64,000 nucleotides of DNA from Gammaproteobacteria bacterium (GTDB lineage: Bacteria; Pseudomonadota; Gammaproteobacteria; JAJFKO01): positions 1 to 64,000 of the forward strand of contig JANQRR010000014.1 in the NCBI GenBank assembly GCA_028284465.1, read 5' to 3'. The translations under genes were made by a program, and so were the position numbers. This document shows positions 36,618 to 46,623 of this stretch, one piece after another (position 1 is the stretch's first letter; each line of letters opens with the position of its first letter). Below the pieces are notes generated by a model, which did not search any database, had not been told where the DNA came from, and saw only the letters and a list, made by a program, of their open reading frames with translations.

Positions 36618-37052
36618 ATGATGCCAACAGTAGATTTTTACATTCTCAATGATGATAATCCCAATGCGCATTGGCTATTCGCTTGCAGGTTATTGCAAAA
36701 AGCCTATCAACAACAGCATCAGGTGTATGTGCATACCACTAACACTCAAGACAGCGAAAAAATCAATGATTTATTATGGACGTTTAGCGATACTAGTTTT
36801 GTACCGCATCGTTTGCTTGACACAAACTCAACGTCAACCCCAATCGTGATTGGTCAATCGCCAACGGCACCAGCTAATTATGAGATTTTACTTAACCTTA
36901 GCAAAGACATTCCAAACTATTACGATCAATTTAAACGAATACTAGAAATCGTGCCGGCAGAACCAACCTTAAAATCACAATCACGGCAACATTTTCAGTT
37001 TTATAAAGATCATAATTGTGAGGTAAGCTCACATAAAATTAGTCACACTTAA
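36618..37052 (+). CDS. holC: DNA polymerase III chi subunit
   Basis: Chi (144 aa) links the clamp loader to single-strand binding protein at the replication fork. The start VDFYILNDDNPNAHWLFACRLLQKA matches the HolC N-terminal fold (given here as two joined parts). It lies 21 bp before valS, the usual holC-valS order. The start is one of two successive ATGs. The ribosome site is weak, and the palindromic element directly upstream may affect expression. Confidence 0.88.
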   Translation: MMPTVDFYILNDDNPNAHWLFACRLLQKAYQQQHQVYVHTTNTQDSEKINDLLWTFSDTSFVPHRLLDTNSTSTPIVIGQSPTAPANYEILLNLSKDIPNYYDQFKRILEIVPAEPTLKSQSRQHFQFYKDHNCEVSSHKISHT

Positions 37053-37073
37053 ACGATTCACAGGTATAACAAT

Positions 37074-39839
37074 ATGGAAAAAACCTATAATCCACATGAC
37101 ATCGAACAAAAATGGTATCAACGTTGGGAACAACAAGGGCATTTTGCGCCTACAGGTGAAGAGAAACCGTATTGCATTATGATCCCACCGCCGAATGTCA
37201 CTGGGACCTTACATATGGGCCACGGCTTTCAATATAGTTTAATGGATATTTTAATTCGCCACCGACGCATGTTAGGGCAAGATACATTATGGCAAGTCGG
37301 CACTGATCATGCAGGTATTGCCACGCAAATGGTTGTCGAACGCAATTTACTATTAGATGAAGGCATTAAACGTCACGACATTGGGCGCGAAGCGTTTGTT
37401 AAAAAAGTGTGGGAGTGGCGCGATCAATCTGGTGATACAATTACCCGCCAAATGCGGCGTCTAGGCGCATCTGTAGATTGGTCACGCGAACGTTTCACCA
37501 TGGATCCAGGGCTTACTGATGCAGTAACTGAAGTGTTCACCCGACTGTATGACGAAGGTTTAATTTATCGTGGTAAACGTTTAGTAAATTGGGACCCAAA
37601 GTTTTGCACTGCAATATCCGATTTAGAAGTTGTCTCACAAGAAGAAAACGTGAAACTTTGGCATATTCGTTATAACGTAAAAAATACTAACGATCATGTT
37701 GTTATCGCCACTACCCGCCCAGAAACATTATTAGCCGATACTGCAATTGCCGTTAATCCTAAAGATCCACGTTACCAACACTTAATTGGCAAAACTGCGA
37801 CTGTGCCTTTGTGTGCGCGTGAAGTACCTATTATTGGTGATGATTATGCGGATCCAGAGTTTGGCACGGGCTGCGTGAAAATAACACCTGCACATGATTT
37901 TAATGATTATGAAGTTGGCCAACGTCATGACTTACCGCTTATTAATATTTTCACCGCAGAAGCGCAGTTAAATGATGCAGTTCCTGTTACGTATCAAGGT
38001 ATGGATCGTGAACACGCTCGTGAACAGATAGTAAAAGATTTACAAACTAAAAAATGTTTAGTCGACATCAAAGATTATAAAACCGTTATTCCACGTGGTG
38101 ATCGCTCCGGTGTTGTTATTGAACCTTATTTAACGGATCAATGGTTTGTGAGCATGGATGCATTAGCCAAGCCTGCGATCACAGCAGTAGAACAAGGCGA
38201 TATTAAATTTATTCCTGAAGGTTGGACTAAAACTTACTTTCAATGGATGCATAACATTCAAGATTGGTGTATCAGTCGACAATTATGGTGGGGACATCGT
38301 ATTCCTGCATGGTATGACAAAGATAATAATGTGTATGTTGGTCGGCATGAACAAGAAGTTCGTGAAAAGTATCAATTAAGTGACGCCGTGTATCTGCGGC
38401 AAGATGAAGATGTCCTCGACACCTGGTTTTCCTCGGCATTATGGCCTTTTTCCACCTTAGGTTGGCCCCAAACCACAGCTGAACTAACAAAATATTATCC
38501 GACTAATTTATTAGTCACTGGTTTTGATATTATTTTTTATTGGGTAGCACGGATGATTGTCATGGGCTTAAAGTTTCTTGACAAGGTACCGTTTCACGAA
38601 GTGTATGTTACTGGCTTGATCCGCGATGCCCAAGGCAACAAAATGTCTAAATCTAAAGGTAATGTGCTTGATCCCATTGATTTGATCGATGGCATTGATT
38701 TAGAAGCGTTAATTACCAAACGCACCGCAGGTTTAATGCAGCCAAGAATGGCTAAACAAGTTGAGAAAAATACTCGTAAAGATTTTCCTAATGGCATTCC
38801 GGCATTTGGCACTGATGCGTTGCGTTTTACTTTTTGTGCGTTAGCATCAACCGGCCGTAATATCCGTTTTGACTTGGGCCGCATCGAAGGTTATCGTAAT
38901 TTCTGCAACAAATTATGGAATGCAACACGTTATGTGTTAATGAATACCGAAGACAAAGACAATGGTTTTGAAAATACTGATATTGAACTAACGCTAGCTG
39001 ATCGTTTTATTATATCTGAATTGCAACACACCATTATCAATTATGAGCAACATTTAAAAGATTATCGTTTCGATTTGCTCGCTCAAACAGTTTATGAATT
39101 TGTCTGGCATCAATATTGTGATTGGTATTTAGAATTAGTTAAACCGGTGTTAATGGGCGAGCATTCTGATAATGTTAAACGCGCCACTCGCCATACTTTG
39201 ATCATCGTTTTAGAAACTATTTTAAGATTATTACATCCCATCATGCCATTCATTACTGAAGAAATCTGGCAAGTTGTGGGGCCTTTAGCGCATAAAACTG
39301 GTGACACCATCATGTTGCAGCCATTTCCACAAGTTAATCTCAATAAAATTGATAAAACCATTACTGCCGAAGTTGATTGGCTGAAACAAGTGATTGTGGG
39401 TATTCGTACTATCCGTGCTGAAATGAATATTGCACCGCAACAACTGTTACCTCTATTAATGCGTCATTGGAGCCAGCAAGATCAGCAATGGCTAACCAAC
39501 AACCGTGAAACTATTGAGAAACTTGCCAAGCTTGATAAAATAGAATGTGTTACTGCTGATAGTGATATTCCACCAGCAGCGACTGCTTTAGTTGGCAAAC
39601 TTGAATTATTAATTCCGATGGCGGGCATTATTGATAAAACTGCAGAAGTTGCTCGCTTACAAAAAGAAATTAATAAATTAAAGCAAGACCATCAACGAAG
39701 TGAGACTAAGCTCAGTAATCCTAAATTTGTCGACAATGCACCGGAAGCTATTGTTGCCAAAGAGCGCGAACGTTTAACACAGATGCAAGTTACATTAGAA
39801 AAATTAACTTCACGCTTACAACAGGTGGAAAACTTATGA
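37074..39839 (+). CDS. valS: valyl-tRNA synthetase
   Basis: Class Ia synthetase (921 aa) that charges tRNA-Val. The HIGH-type motif is in [15 protein letters not shown] near 38-52 and KMSKS in [14 protein letters not shown] near 521-534. The editing domain lies between, and a C-terminal coiled coil (from about 855) contacts tRNA. It overlaps the following lipoprotein gene by 4 bp. Confidence 0.97.
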   Translation: MEKTYNPHDIEQKWYQRWEQQGHFAPTGEEKPYCIMIPPPNVTGTLHMGHGFQYSLMDILIRHRRMLGQDTLWQVGTDHAGIATQMVVERNLLLDEGIKRHDIGREAFVKKVWEWRDQSGDTITRQMRRLGASVDWSRERFTMDPGLTDAVTEVFTRLYDEGLIYRGKRLVNWDPKFCTAISDLEVVSQEENVKLWHIRYNVKNTNDHVVIATTRPETLLADTAIAVNPKDPRYQHLIGKTATVPLCAREVPIIGDDYADPEFGTGCVKITPAHDFNDYEVGQRHDLPLINIFTAEAQLNDAVPVTYQGMDREHAREQIVKDLQTKKCLVDIKDYKTVIPRGDRSGVVIEPYLTDQWFVSMDALAKPAITAVEQGDIKFIPEGWTKTYFQWMHNIQDWCISRQLWWGHRIPAWYDKDNNVYVGRHEQEVREKYQLSDAVYLRQDEDVLDTWFSSALWPFSTLGWPQTTAELTKYYPTNLLVTGFDIIFYWVARMIVMGLKFLDKVPFHEVYVTGLIRDAQGNKMSKSKGNVLDPIDLIDGIDLEALITKRTAGLMQPRMAKQVEKNTRKDFPNGIPAFGTDALRFTFCALASTGRNIRFDLGRIEGYRNFCNKLWNATRYVLMNTEDKDNGFENTDIELTLADRFIISELQHTIINYEQHLKDYRFDLLAQTVYEFVWHQYCDWYLELVKPVLMGEHSDNVKRATRHTLIIVLETILRLLHPIMPFITEEIWQVVGPLAHKTGDTIMLQPFPQVNLNKIDKTITAEVDWLKQVIVGIRTIRAEMNIAPQQLLPLLMRHWSQQDQQWLTNNRETIEKLAKLDKIECVTADSDIPPAATALVGKLELLIPMAGIIDKTAEVARLQKEINKLKQDHQRSETKLSNPKFVDNAPEAIVAKERERLTQMQVTLEKLTSRLQQVENL

Positions 39840-40282
39840 AAATATTAAAAATATCTTTGATCATAATTATTATTAGCACCCTCTCAGCTTGTGCAACCAC
39901 GCAAAATTATCAACGTATTATGTCAAGCTGGCACGGAGCAAACATTAATAAACTAGTTGATTCGTGGGGCTATCCCAAAAAACAATTTAAGATTGCTAAC
40001 GGTAATAGAGTATATATGTATCGTCGTAAATACAAAAACACCGTAGCACCTACCCACACTGACCCTTATATCACTAAAGAAAAACATGATGGCACTGAAA
40101 CAACGACATATCATCCAGGAACCTACACCCCAGGTTATACTACCGTTGAGATCTGTACGACATGGTTCGAATTCAATCGCCATAATATTATCGTACGTAC
40201 TCGTTTTGCAGGTAATGATTGCGTTGCGACTAAATATGATATAAAAAAGAAGGGTAACCCTGATTATTTAATGGAACCATAA
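39836..40282 (+). CDS. predicted outer-membrane or inner-membrane lipoprotein
   Basis: A 148-aa protein of unknown function. Residues 1-18 are a signal peptide ending in the lipobox LSAC, with Cys19 as the lipidated residue. The mature part has the pattern [17 protein letters not shown], like small bacterial lipoproteins whose genes often carry an SmpA/BamE-like fold; this similarity is weak. A Thr/Tyr/Pro-rich stretch (near 85-105) precedes two cysteines. It overlaps valS by 4 bp and is followed 4 bp later by mgtC, so the three are probably co-translated. Confidence 0.82.
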   Translation: MKILKISLIIIIISTLSACATTQNYQRIMSSWHGANINKLVDSWGYPKKQFKIANGNRVYMYRRKYKNTVAPTHTDPYITKEKHDGTETTTYHPGTYTPGYTTVEICTTWFEFNRHNIIVRTRFAGNDCVATKYDIKKKGNPDYLMEP

Positions 40283-40286
40283 GGAT

Positions 40287-40727
40287 ATGCTCAACCATCA
40301 TCTCTCAGAACTTCAACTTGTGTTGAGAGTATTAATTGCTTCGCTATTAGGCGGGATCATTGGCTGGGAACGTGAACATCATGTCCGTGTTGCAGGCATT
40401 CGTACCTACAGCGCCATAGCATTAGGTTCTTGTGTGTTTGGTTTAGTATCAATGAACGTGTCGGTTAATGCTGATCCAACCCGAATCGCCGCGCAAGTGG
40501 TTACTGGGATTGGCTTCATCGGCGCCGGCATGATTTTCCGTCAAGGTGGCAGCGTCGGTGGTTTAACCTCTGCTGCCACTATCTGGGCAACCGCTGCTGT
40601 AGGTTTAGCCACTGCTTTTGGAATGTACATCACCGGCTTGCTAACCACCATTATTATCTTTTTATTATTGTTCTTATCTCGCCTTAACTGGTGGCGCCGG
40701 ATCTCCGGTAAAACTCGTGAAGAATAG
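40287..40727 (+). CDS. MgtC/SapB family membrane protein, short form
   Basis: A 146-aa protein with about four membrane helices. It carries the family motifs GGIIGWERE, GIRTYS and GTGFIGAG-like GIGFIGAGMIFRQGG. MgtC helps several pathogens survive in macrophages and low magnesium, partly through the F-type ATPase. Here the C-terminal soluble domain of classical MgtC (about 230 aa) is missing, as in many short SapB/YhiD-like members. Placement directly behind valS and a lipoprotein is unusual; no Mg-responsive leader is seen. Confidence 0.88.
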   Translation: MLNHHLSELQLVLRVLIASLLGGIIGWEREHHVRVAGIRTYSAIALGSCVFGLVSMNVSVNADPTRIAAQVVTGIGFIGAGMIFRQGGSVGGLTSAATIWATAAVGLATAFGMYITGLLTTIIIFLLLFLSRLNWWRRISGKTREE

Positions 40728-40761
40728 ATGATTATCTAGTAAATACGTGATGTTAAGATTC

Positions 40762-40791
40762 TGGATCCCGTGGTCAAGCCGCGAGATGACG
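40762..40791. repeat. dispersed repeat R1, copy c
   Basis: A single R1 unit, TGGATCCCGTGGTCAAGCC followed by GCGAGATGACG, lies in the gap between the convergent mgtC and EamA genes. Confidence 0.7.
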
Positions 40792-40800
40792 GCTCTGGCT

Positions 40801-41667
40801 TTAAGCTTTTTTTATTTGTTTACCAAGCAAAATAACGATTGCTCCACCGACAAAAATCACAATGGCACCGATAATACTTAATATTGTGGGGATCTCCTGC
40901 CAGAACCACCAATCAATAATAGCTGAAACAACAACGCCGACATAAAATAAAACGGCCAACTTTGAAGAAGCACCTAAACTTAATCCTTTAATCAAAGCAG
41001 CTTGATGAAATAACATTAATACCGCATTAACGATCAATAAACTTAGCACTATTAGATTTGGGGTTTGCCATTTCCAAATGACAAAAGGAATTAATACTAT
41101 ACTAACGATCAAAAAATAATATACTAATACCGTTCGCTGATTTTCCCGTTTGGCTAATTCACCTAAGCTAACAATTGCGACTGCCATAGAAAGACCTGAG
41201 CCTAAAGAAACGAGGCCTCCAAAAGAAAAAACATCATGATCGGGCCGCAGAATAATGCCAACGCCAATAAAACCAATAATTAACCCTAACCAAAGATGAC
41301 GATTCAAACGCTGATGCAAAAATAACAACACCAGTAAAGGCGCAAACAAAGGCCCCGTATTTGATAATAATGAAACATCCATCAAAGAAATATAATGCAC
41401 CCCAATAAACATACCAAAAAAATAAAATAACCCAGCGATAGAACGTAAAACGATCAAGCCGAAATTTTTAGTTTTTAATACCTTACCTTTGCTGCGAATA
41501 ATCAACGGGGTTAAAAATACAAAACAAAAAACATACTGGGTAAAAACGATGATAACCGAAGGATAATTAGGCCCAATGACCTTGACGATAGCATTTTGAA
41601 TAGCGCCTAAGGAAACAGCGAAAGTTACAAGTAGTACCGATATGACTAGTTTTGTTCGATCGGACAT
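40801..41667 (-). CDS. EamA/DMT family transporter
   Basis: Ten-helix membrane protein (288 aa) made of two EamA repeats, the drug/metabolite transporter superfamily. Family features include GLFYFFGMFIGVHYISLMDVSLLSNTGP across helices 3-4 (here split at about residue 85) and GVGIILRP. Members export amino acids, nucleosides or take up S-adenosylmethionine; the substrate here cannot be stated. It starts just after a strong hairpin downstream of the aldolase gene. Confidence 0.85.
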   Translation of the reverse strand: MSDRTKLVISVLLVTFAVSLGAIQNAIVKVIGPNYPSVIIVFTQYVFCFVFLTPLIIRSKGKVLKTKNFGLIVLRSIAGLFYFFGMFIGVHYISLMDVSLLSNTGPLFAPLLVLLFLHQRLNRHLWLGLIIGFIGVGIILRPDHDVFSFGGLVSLGSGLSMAVAIVSLGELAKRENQRTVLVYYFLIVSIVLIPFVIWKWQTPNLIVLSLLIVNAVLMLFHQAALIKGLSLGASSKLAVLFYVGVVVSAIIDWWFWQEIPTILSIIGAIVIFVGGAIVILLGKQIKKA

Positions 41668-41679
41668 CGCATCTCTTTA

Positions 41680-41707
41680 AAGGGGTCAAGCAAATACTTG
41701 ACCCCTT
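41680..41707 (-). terminator. hairpin between the aldolase and EamA genes
   Basis: A perfect 11-bp stem, AAGGGGTCAAG/CTTGACCCCTT, with a 6-nt loop lies just past the aldolase stop on the minus strand. The T run after the stem is short in that direction (TTTAAAG) but clear in the other. It probably ends or attenuates transcription before the EamA gene. Confidence 0.6.
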
Positions 41708-41713
41708 CTTTTG

Positions 41714-42727
41714 TTATTCCATTGATGTTTCGTATTCACCACAAGATGCAGCGCCGTTAAGCTTAGCACGTTTATAAAAGATCTCTTGTGCAGGCTTAAC
41801 ATTTTCTGGTTTACCTTGCCAGGTCTTAAGACATGGTGCTTGTAATGCACGTGCATAAGAAAAACTTAAATTCCATGGTAAGGTCACGCCTAAGCGATGC
41901 ATAGCATTAAGATGCGCTGTTGCTTGTTGTTCAGTTTGCCCACCGGAAAGAAAATTAATGGTAGCAACGGATCCTGGTACAGTGCGTAATAAGACTCTTA
42001 TTGTGGCTTTAGCAACCTCGTCTACATTTGATTGTTGCGAACAAGACTTACCAGCAATCACCATGCTTGGCTTTAAGATCATATGTTCAAAAGAAACATG
42101 ATGACGATGCAATGCTGCGAATACATTAAATAACACTTCTTCACTGACTTCTTCACAACGCTCAATCGTGTGATCACCATCGATTAATACTTCCGGCTCC
42201 ACAATCGGTACAATACCATTTTCTTGGCAGATGGCGGCATAACGCGCTAATACTTCTGCATTGGTTTGCATGGCTAAACGCCGTGGGTTCACTGCACTGA
42301 TCGGATAAATCGAACGCCATTTAGCAAACCTTGCACCCTGTTGTTTGTAATTTTGTAACCGTTCGCCTAAGCCATCCAAACCTTGTGTCACTTTATCGCC
42401 TTCGGAATTAGTTAAAGGAATGGTGCCACGATCAACTTTGATCCCAGGAACCACACCCTTTGCCGCGAGTAATTTAGGAAATGGCGTACCGTCAGCTGCT
42501 TTGTGGCTCAGGGTTTCTTCAAATAAAATGACGCCACTGATAAATTCTTCCATGCCTGGAGTGGTAAATAGCAATTCCCGATAGGCACGTCGATGTTCTT
42601 CATTATTTTCAACGTCTATAGAAGCAAAACGTTTAGCAATCGTTGGTTTACTTTCATCAGCAGCAAGAATCCCTTTCCCGCGGATGGCAATATCATTAAT
42701 TGTAGCGGCTAGTTCTTTAACAGACAT
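41714..42727 (-). CDS. class I fructose-bisphosphate aldolase
   Basis: Glycolytic/gluconeogenic aldolase (337 aa) of the Schiff-base class I type otherwise typical of animals and plants. The signature ILAADESKPTIAKRF is near 20-34, KWR at 136-138, EPEV near 177-180, and Lys219 in LKPSMV forms the Schiff base. The ATG at 42727 (MSVKELAAT) matches the family start and has AGGAG upstream; the longer frame to 42997 overlaps the divergent methyltransferase gene and is not coding. Confidence 0.93.
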   Translation of the reverse strand: MSVKELAATINDIAIRGKGILAADESKPTIAKRFASIDVENNEEHRRAYRELLFTTPGMEEFISGVILFEETLSHKAADGTPFPKLLAAKGVVPGIKVDRGTIPLTNSEGDKVTQGLDGLGERLQNYKQQGARFAKWRSIYPISAVNPRRLAMQTNAEVLARYAAICQENGIVPIVEPEVLIDGDHTIERCEEVSEEVLFNVFAALHRHHVSFEHMILKPSMVIAGKSCSQQSNVDEVAKATIRVLLRTVPGSVATINFLSGGQTEQQATAHLNAMHRLGVTLPWNLSFSYARALQAPCLKTWQGKPENVKPAQEIFYKRAKLNGAASCGEYETSME

Positions 42728-42853
42728 GGTAAATTTTTCTCCTAAATTTATAGCTAAGGGGGTAGGCCGTATGATAATACGCCGACAAAAATATGCAACC
42801 TTAATTAACTTTCCCAGTCTAAGTCTATAGGCCAACTTAAATAGGGGCTTAGT

Positions 42854-43600
42854 ATGGTTAAGACTGAGAAATTGCCGACGCAATGGCCGAAACCATGGGA
42901 AAATGTCTTGCTCAAAACGAAAAATGCCATGGGTGTGATGATGGCCGAATTGTCTCCTCCGGCGGAAGAATTTGTTAAGCTTGCTAAAAAAGCGCAAAAA
43001 CCTTTAATGGACGTTGGTGCTACTTATGGCATAGCGACTTTACCAGCGTTGGCAGCTGGAGCAAAAGTTATTGCTTGTGATCTCGAGCAGCAGCATCTCG
43101 ATATTCTGCGGCAAAGTACTCCTCTAGCTGATCGAGATCGTTTAACGACGCTTAAAGCAGCGTTTCCTGATCAAATTCAATTAGCCGATAATAGCTTAGC
43201 CGGTATTTTAATTTCCAACGTGCTACATTTTTTAGATGGCCCTACACTCGAACGTGGCATGCAAAAATGCTATCAATGGTTAATGCCTGGTGGAAAATTG
43301 TTTGTGGTAACCGGAACCATTAATCTAAGCTTTTATAAACTATTAAAACCAATGCTTGAAAAGAATTTAGCTAACGGCAAACCCTGGCCGGGTTATTTCG
43401 ATATTAGCCAAGCCAAGCCCGATGAATGGCAAGATCTGTTACCTGACCACATTCATTTGTTAGATCAAGGCATGTTAACTAAATTAGCCACCGCCGCAGG
43501 TTTTACTATCGAACAATGTTATTATTTTTGTTACGACAGTTTACCTGAACAACACCGTACGAACGGTGAAGAATTTCTAGCAATGATTGCGATTAAATGA
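42854..43600 (+). CDS. class I SAM-dependent methyltransferase
   Basis: A 248-aa Rossmann-fold methyltransferase. SAM-binding motif I is LMDVGATYGIATLP near 51-64, with the acidic motif II at ACDLEQ near 74-79 and LISNVLHFL as the post-I strand region. Substrate is unknown; small-molecule or lipid methylation is as likely as any. Its stop codon touches the stop codon of convergent ahcY, and metK lies beyond, so the cofactor cycle genes surround it. Confidence 0.87.
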   Translation: MVKTEKLPTQWPKPWENVLLKTKNAMGVMMAELSPPAEEFVKLAKKAQKPLMDVGATYGIATLPALAAGAKVIACDLEQQHLDILRQSTPLADRDRLTTLKAAFPDQIQLADNSLAGILISNVLHFLDGPTLERGMQKCYQWLMPGGKLFVVTGTINLSFYKLLKPMLEKNLANGKPWPGYFDISQAKPDEWQDLLPDHIHLLDQGMLTKLATAAGFTIEQCYYFCYDSLPEQHRTNGEEFLAMIAIK

Positions 43601-44914
43601 TCAATACCGATAATAATCTGGTTTATATGGGCCTTTAACTGACACCCCAATATAATCGGCTTGTTCTTTGCTTAATTGCGTTAACTTGGCGCCTAATTTT
43701 GTTAAATGTAACCGCGCGACTTTTTCATCTAAGTCTTTCGGTAACACATAAACTTCTTTGTTATATTTTTCTGGATGTTGCCATAATTCAATCTGCGCGA
43801 TCACTTGATTACTGAATGAATTTGACATCACAAAACTTGGATGGCCAGTCGCACAACCTAAGTTTACTAAGCGCCCTTCGGCTAATAACACGATACGCTT
43901 GCCATCTTTAAAGGTAATTTGATCAACTTGCGGTTTAATGGTATCCCATTCATATTGGCGCAATGATGCCACATCAATTTCATCATCAAAGTGACCAATG
44001 TTAGCGACAATCGCACCATCTTTCATGCGTTGCATATGTTCGTGGTTAATCACATTATAATTACCAGTTGCCGTCACAAAAATATCAGCTTGATCAGCAA
44101 CTTCATCCATGGTGACGACGCGATAACCTTCCATTGCCGCTTGTAACGCACAAATCGGATCAATTTCAGTTACCCATACTTGAGCACCTAAACCACGAAA
44201 AGCTTGCGCACAACCTTTACCAACATCACCATAACCTAATACAACACAAATTTTACCGGCGATCATCACATCAGTCGCACGTTTGATACCATCGACTAAT
44301 GATTCACGCACACCGTATAAATTATCGAATTTTGATTTAGTGACGGAATCATTAACATTAATGGCTGGCACTAACAACGTACCTTCTTTTGCCATTTGAT
44401 ATAACCGATGAACACCGGTGGTCGTTTCTTCCGTTACCCCATTAACATTTTTTAGTAATTCAGAATACTTATCATGCATCACTTTAGTCAGATCACCACC
44501 ATCATCTAGCAGCATATTTGGCTGCCAATCATCACGACCAACGATGGTTTGTTCGATGCACCACCAATACTCTTCTTCAGTTTCACCTTTCCAAGCAAAA
44601 ACTGGAATACCCTGCGCTGCAATTGCTGCAGCCGCATGGTCTTGAGTCGAAAAAATATTACATGATGACCAACGCACTTCAGCGCCTAAGGCAATTAAAG
44701 TTTCGATTAACACTGCAGTTTGAATTGTCATGTGCAAACAACCAATGATCCGCGCACCTGCTAATGGTTTTTTACCAGCGTATTCTTCACGAATTGCCAT
44801 TAACCCTGGCATTTCTTTTTCAGCTAATATAATTTCTTTACGGCCCCATTCAGCTAAGCTTATATCAGCAACTTTGTAATCGTTCTCAACACTTTGCATC
44901 GTTTGTACACCCAT
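43601..44914 (-). CDS. ahcY: S-adenosylhomocysteine hydrolase
   Basis: NAD-dependent enzyme (437 aa) that splits S-adenosylhomocysteine into adenosine and homocysteine, removing the inhibitory product of methylation. The NAD-binding motif [13 protein letters not shown] and the C-terminal KPDYYRY are diagnostic. The ATG at 44914 has GAGGAA about eight bases upstream; the longer frame to 44977 reads through repeat R2. It follows metK on the same strand, separated by that repeat. Confidence 0.96.
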   Translation of the reverse strand: MGVQTMQSVENDYKVADISLAEWGRKEIILAEKEMPGLMAIREEYAGKKPLAGARIIGCLHMTIQTAVLIETLIALGAEVRWSSCNIFSTQDHAAAAIAAQGIPVFAWKGETEEEYWWCIEQTIVGRDDWQPNMLLDDGGDLTKVMHDKYSELLKNVNGVTEETTTGVHRLYQMAKEGTLLVPAINVNDSVTKSKFDNLYGVRESLVDGIKRATDVMIAGKICVVLGYGDVGKGCAQAFRGLGAQVWVTEIDPICALQAAMEGYRVVTMDEVADQADIFVTATGNYNVINHEHMQRMKDGAIVANIGHFDDEIDVASLRQYEWDTIKPQVDQITFKDGKRIVLLAEGRLVNLGCATGHPSFVMSNSFSNQVIAQIELWQHPEKYNKEVYVLPKDLDEKVARLHLTKLGAKLTQLSKEQADYIGVSVKGPYKPDYYRY

Positions 44915-44953
44915 TATTAATTCCTCGTTAATTCCGTGATCATTTTGTTTCAT

Positions 44954-45032
44954 GTCATTGCGAGCGCAGCGAAGCAATCCAGTAATTTAAAATTATAAAT
45001 TTTCTGGATTGCTTCGCTGCGCTCGCAATGAC
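44954..45032. repeat. dispersed repeat R2, copy e
   Basis: Perfect 29-bp arms (44954-44982 and 45004-45032) flank a 21-nt AT-rich loop. The inner part is CGAGCGCAGCGAAGC rather than the CGAGGAG...CGACGAAGC of copy a, but the outer and inner ends match. It lies between metK and ahcY and would make a stable hairpin in their mRNA. Confidence 0.88.
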
Positions 45033-45039
45033 GACCTCA

Positions 45040-46239
45040 TTAAATAAGTTCCGAATGACTAGCTTCCGGCGCGCCATTTTTCAATCCTGCAGCTTGCCTT
45101 AAAATTTCGGCTTTATCGGTTTTTTCCCATGTAAAGTTAGATTCCTCGCGACCGAAATGTCCATACACTGCTGTTGGTTTATAAATCGGACGACGTAAAT
45201 CAAGCATTTCAATCAAGCCACGGGGTCGTAAATCAAAGTGTTCACGAATTAATTTGATGATCAAAGCATCTTTAACGTTACCCGTGCCAAATGTATCAAT
45301 GCTAATTGATGTTGGTTCCGAAACACCGATGGCATAAGATAATTGGATTTCACAACGTTGTGCTAACCCTGCGGCAACAATGTTTTTTGCCACATAACGC
45401 GCAGCGTACGCCGCCGATCGATCAACTTTCGTCGGATCTTTACCAGAAAATGCGCCGCCACCATGGCGTGCCATGCCACCATACGTATCGACTATAATTT
45501 TACGGCCTGTTAAGCCACAATCGCCTAACGGACCACCGATAACAAAACGGCCTGTAGGATTAATGTGATATAACGTATTTTCATCTAGCCAATGCGTTGG
45601 GATCACGGGTTTGATAATTTCTTCCATCACTCCTTCACGTAATTCTTCTTGGCTAACGTCTGGATGATGTTGGGTTGATAAAACAATTGTTTGAATGCCG
45701 ACAGGTTTACCATGGTGATAACGGAAAGTTACTTGGCTTTTAGCATCTGGACGTAACCATGACAATTTGTTAGTCTTACGAACTTCTGCCTGCTGCTTCA
45801 CCAACAAATGTGCATACGTGATCGGCGCTGGCATTAAGACGGGAGTTTCATCGGTCGCATAACCAAACATTAAACCTTGATCACCGGCACCTAAATCTTT
45901 GTTTTCGGCTACATCAACACCTTGAGCAATATCCGGTGACTGCTTACCAATAGCTGATAGTACTGCGCACGATTCCCAATCAAAACCCATATCAGAGCTG
46001 TTATAACCAACATCTTTAACGGTGTTGCGAGCAATATCTTCTAGATCAACCCAAGCATCAGTGGTAATTTCACCGCCGACAATGACCATCCCTGTTTTCA
46101 CAAAGGTTTCACAGGCAACCCGTGCTTTTGCATCTTGTGCCAAAATTGCATCAAGCACAGCATCAGAAATTTGGTCAGCTATTTTATCTGGATGACCTTC
46201 AGAAACGGATTCTGAGGTAAAAAGGTAATCGTTTGACAT
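45040..46239 (-). CDS. metK: S-adenosylmethionine synthetase
   Basis: Makes SAM from methionine and ATP (399 aa, slightly longer than the E. coli enzyme). The signatures [12 protein letters not shown] near 117-128 and [17 protein letters not shown] near 275-291 are present, and the N terminus [15 protein letters not shown] holds the ATP-binding residues. It lies upstream of ahcY on the same strand. Confidence 0.97.
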   Translation of the reverse strand: MSNDYLFTSESVSEGHPDKIADQISDAVLDAILAQDAKARVACETFVKTGMVIVGGEITTDAWVDLEDIARNTVKDVGYNSSDMGFDWESCAVLSAIGKQSPDIAQGVDVAENKDLGAGDQGLMFGYATDETPVLMPAPITYAHLLVKQQAEVRKTNKLSWLRPDAKSQVTFRYHHGKPVGIQTIVLSTQHHPDVSQEELREGVMEEIIKPVIPTHWLDENTLYHINPTGRFVIGGPLGDCGLTGRKIIVDTYGGMARHGGGAFSGKDPTKVDRSAAYAARYVAKNIVAAGLAQRCEIQLSYAIGVSEPTSISIDTFGTGNVKDALIIKLIREHFDLRPRGLIEMLDLRRPIYKPTAVYGHFGREESNFTWEKTDKAEILRQAAGLKNGAPEASHSELI

Positions 46240-46303
46240 GTTTCCCTCGTTTTTATGCTACGTTATGCTGAAAAATTAGCGTCTTTAATACGACTGACCA
46301 GCG

Positions 46304-46332
46304 ATTTTAGCGCATCTTAATGGGGATGTCAT
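46304..46332 (-). promoter_or_regulatory. metK promoter
   Basis: On the minus strand a -35 ATGACA (46327-46332) and -10 TAAAAT (46304-46309) are 17 bp apart. The leader of about 58 nt is too short for a SAM-I riboswitch, and none is visible. Confidence 0.55.
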
Positions 46333-46503
46333 TGGAAATATGCTATTTCTTTGGCAAAATAATCTCCTTTATTGCCTCTTTTTTACATCAAGGGATAATA
46401 ATAAAAATGTCAATTTTTGGATTTAATGTAAACCCGACAAAAGTAGTAACTCAAGCCAATTTTTAGTAATCTATATTTTTAATGATTGCAAGATAGAATT
46501 TTT

Positions 46504-46566
46504 TGGATCCCGCGGTCAAGCTGCGGGATGACGAAGAATTGCGCTGGGATGATGAAGAATTGCGCT
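46504..46566. repeat. dispersed repeat R1, copy d, with 21-bp tandem repeat
   Basis: 46504-46533 is an R1 unit (TGGATCCCGCGGTCAAGC ...). Its tail is duplicated: 46525-46545 and 46546-46566 are 21-bp copies with one mismatch. The rest of 46333-46623 is AT-rich and shows no gene. Confidence 0.7.
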
Positions 46567-46623
46567 GAGATAACTAACAGCGATAAAAAGCGAGTAGCTG
46601 TAAATAATGGGTAATTCCGATCA

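Noticed and set aside
42728-42997. 90-residue N-terminal extension of the aldolase
   Set aside because: It overlaps the divergent methyltransferase gene and has no homology to aldolases.
43598-43603. Touching stop codons of the methyltransferase and ahcY (TGATCA)
   Set aside because: Compact convergent ends are common in this window and give no evidence of a special function.
46240-46303. SAM-responsive riboswitch before metK
   Set aside because: The predicted leader is only about 58 nt and no SAM-I, SAM-II or SAH fold could be drawn.
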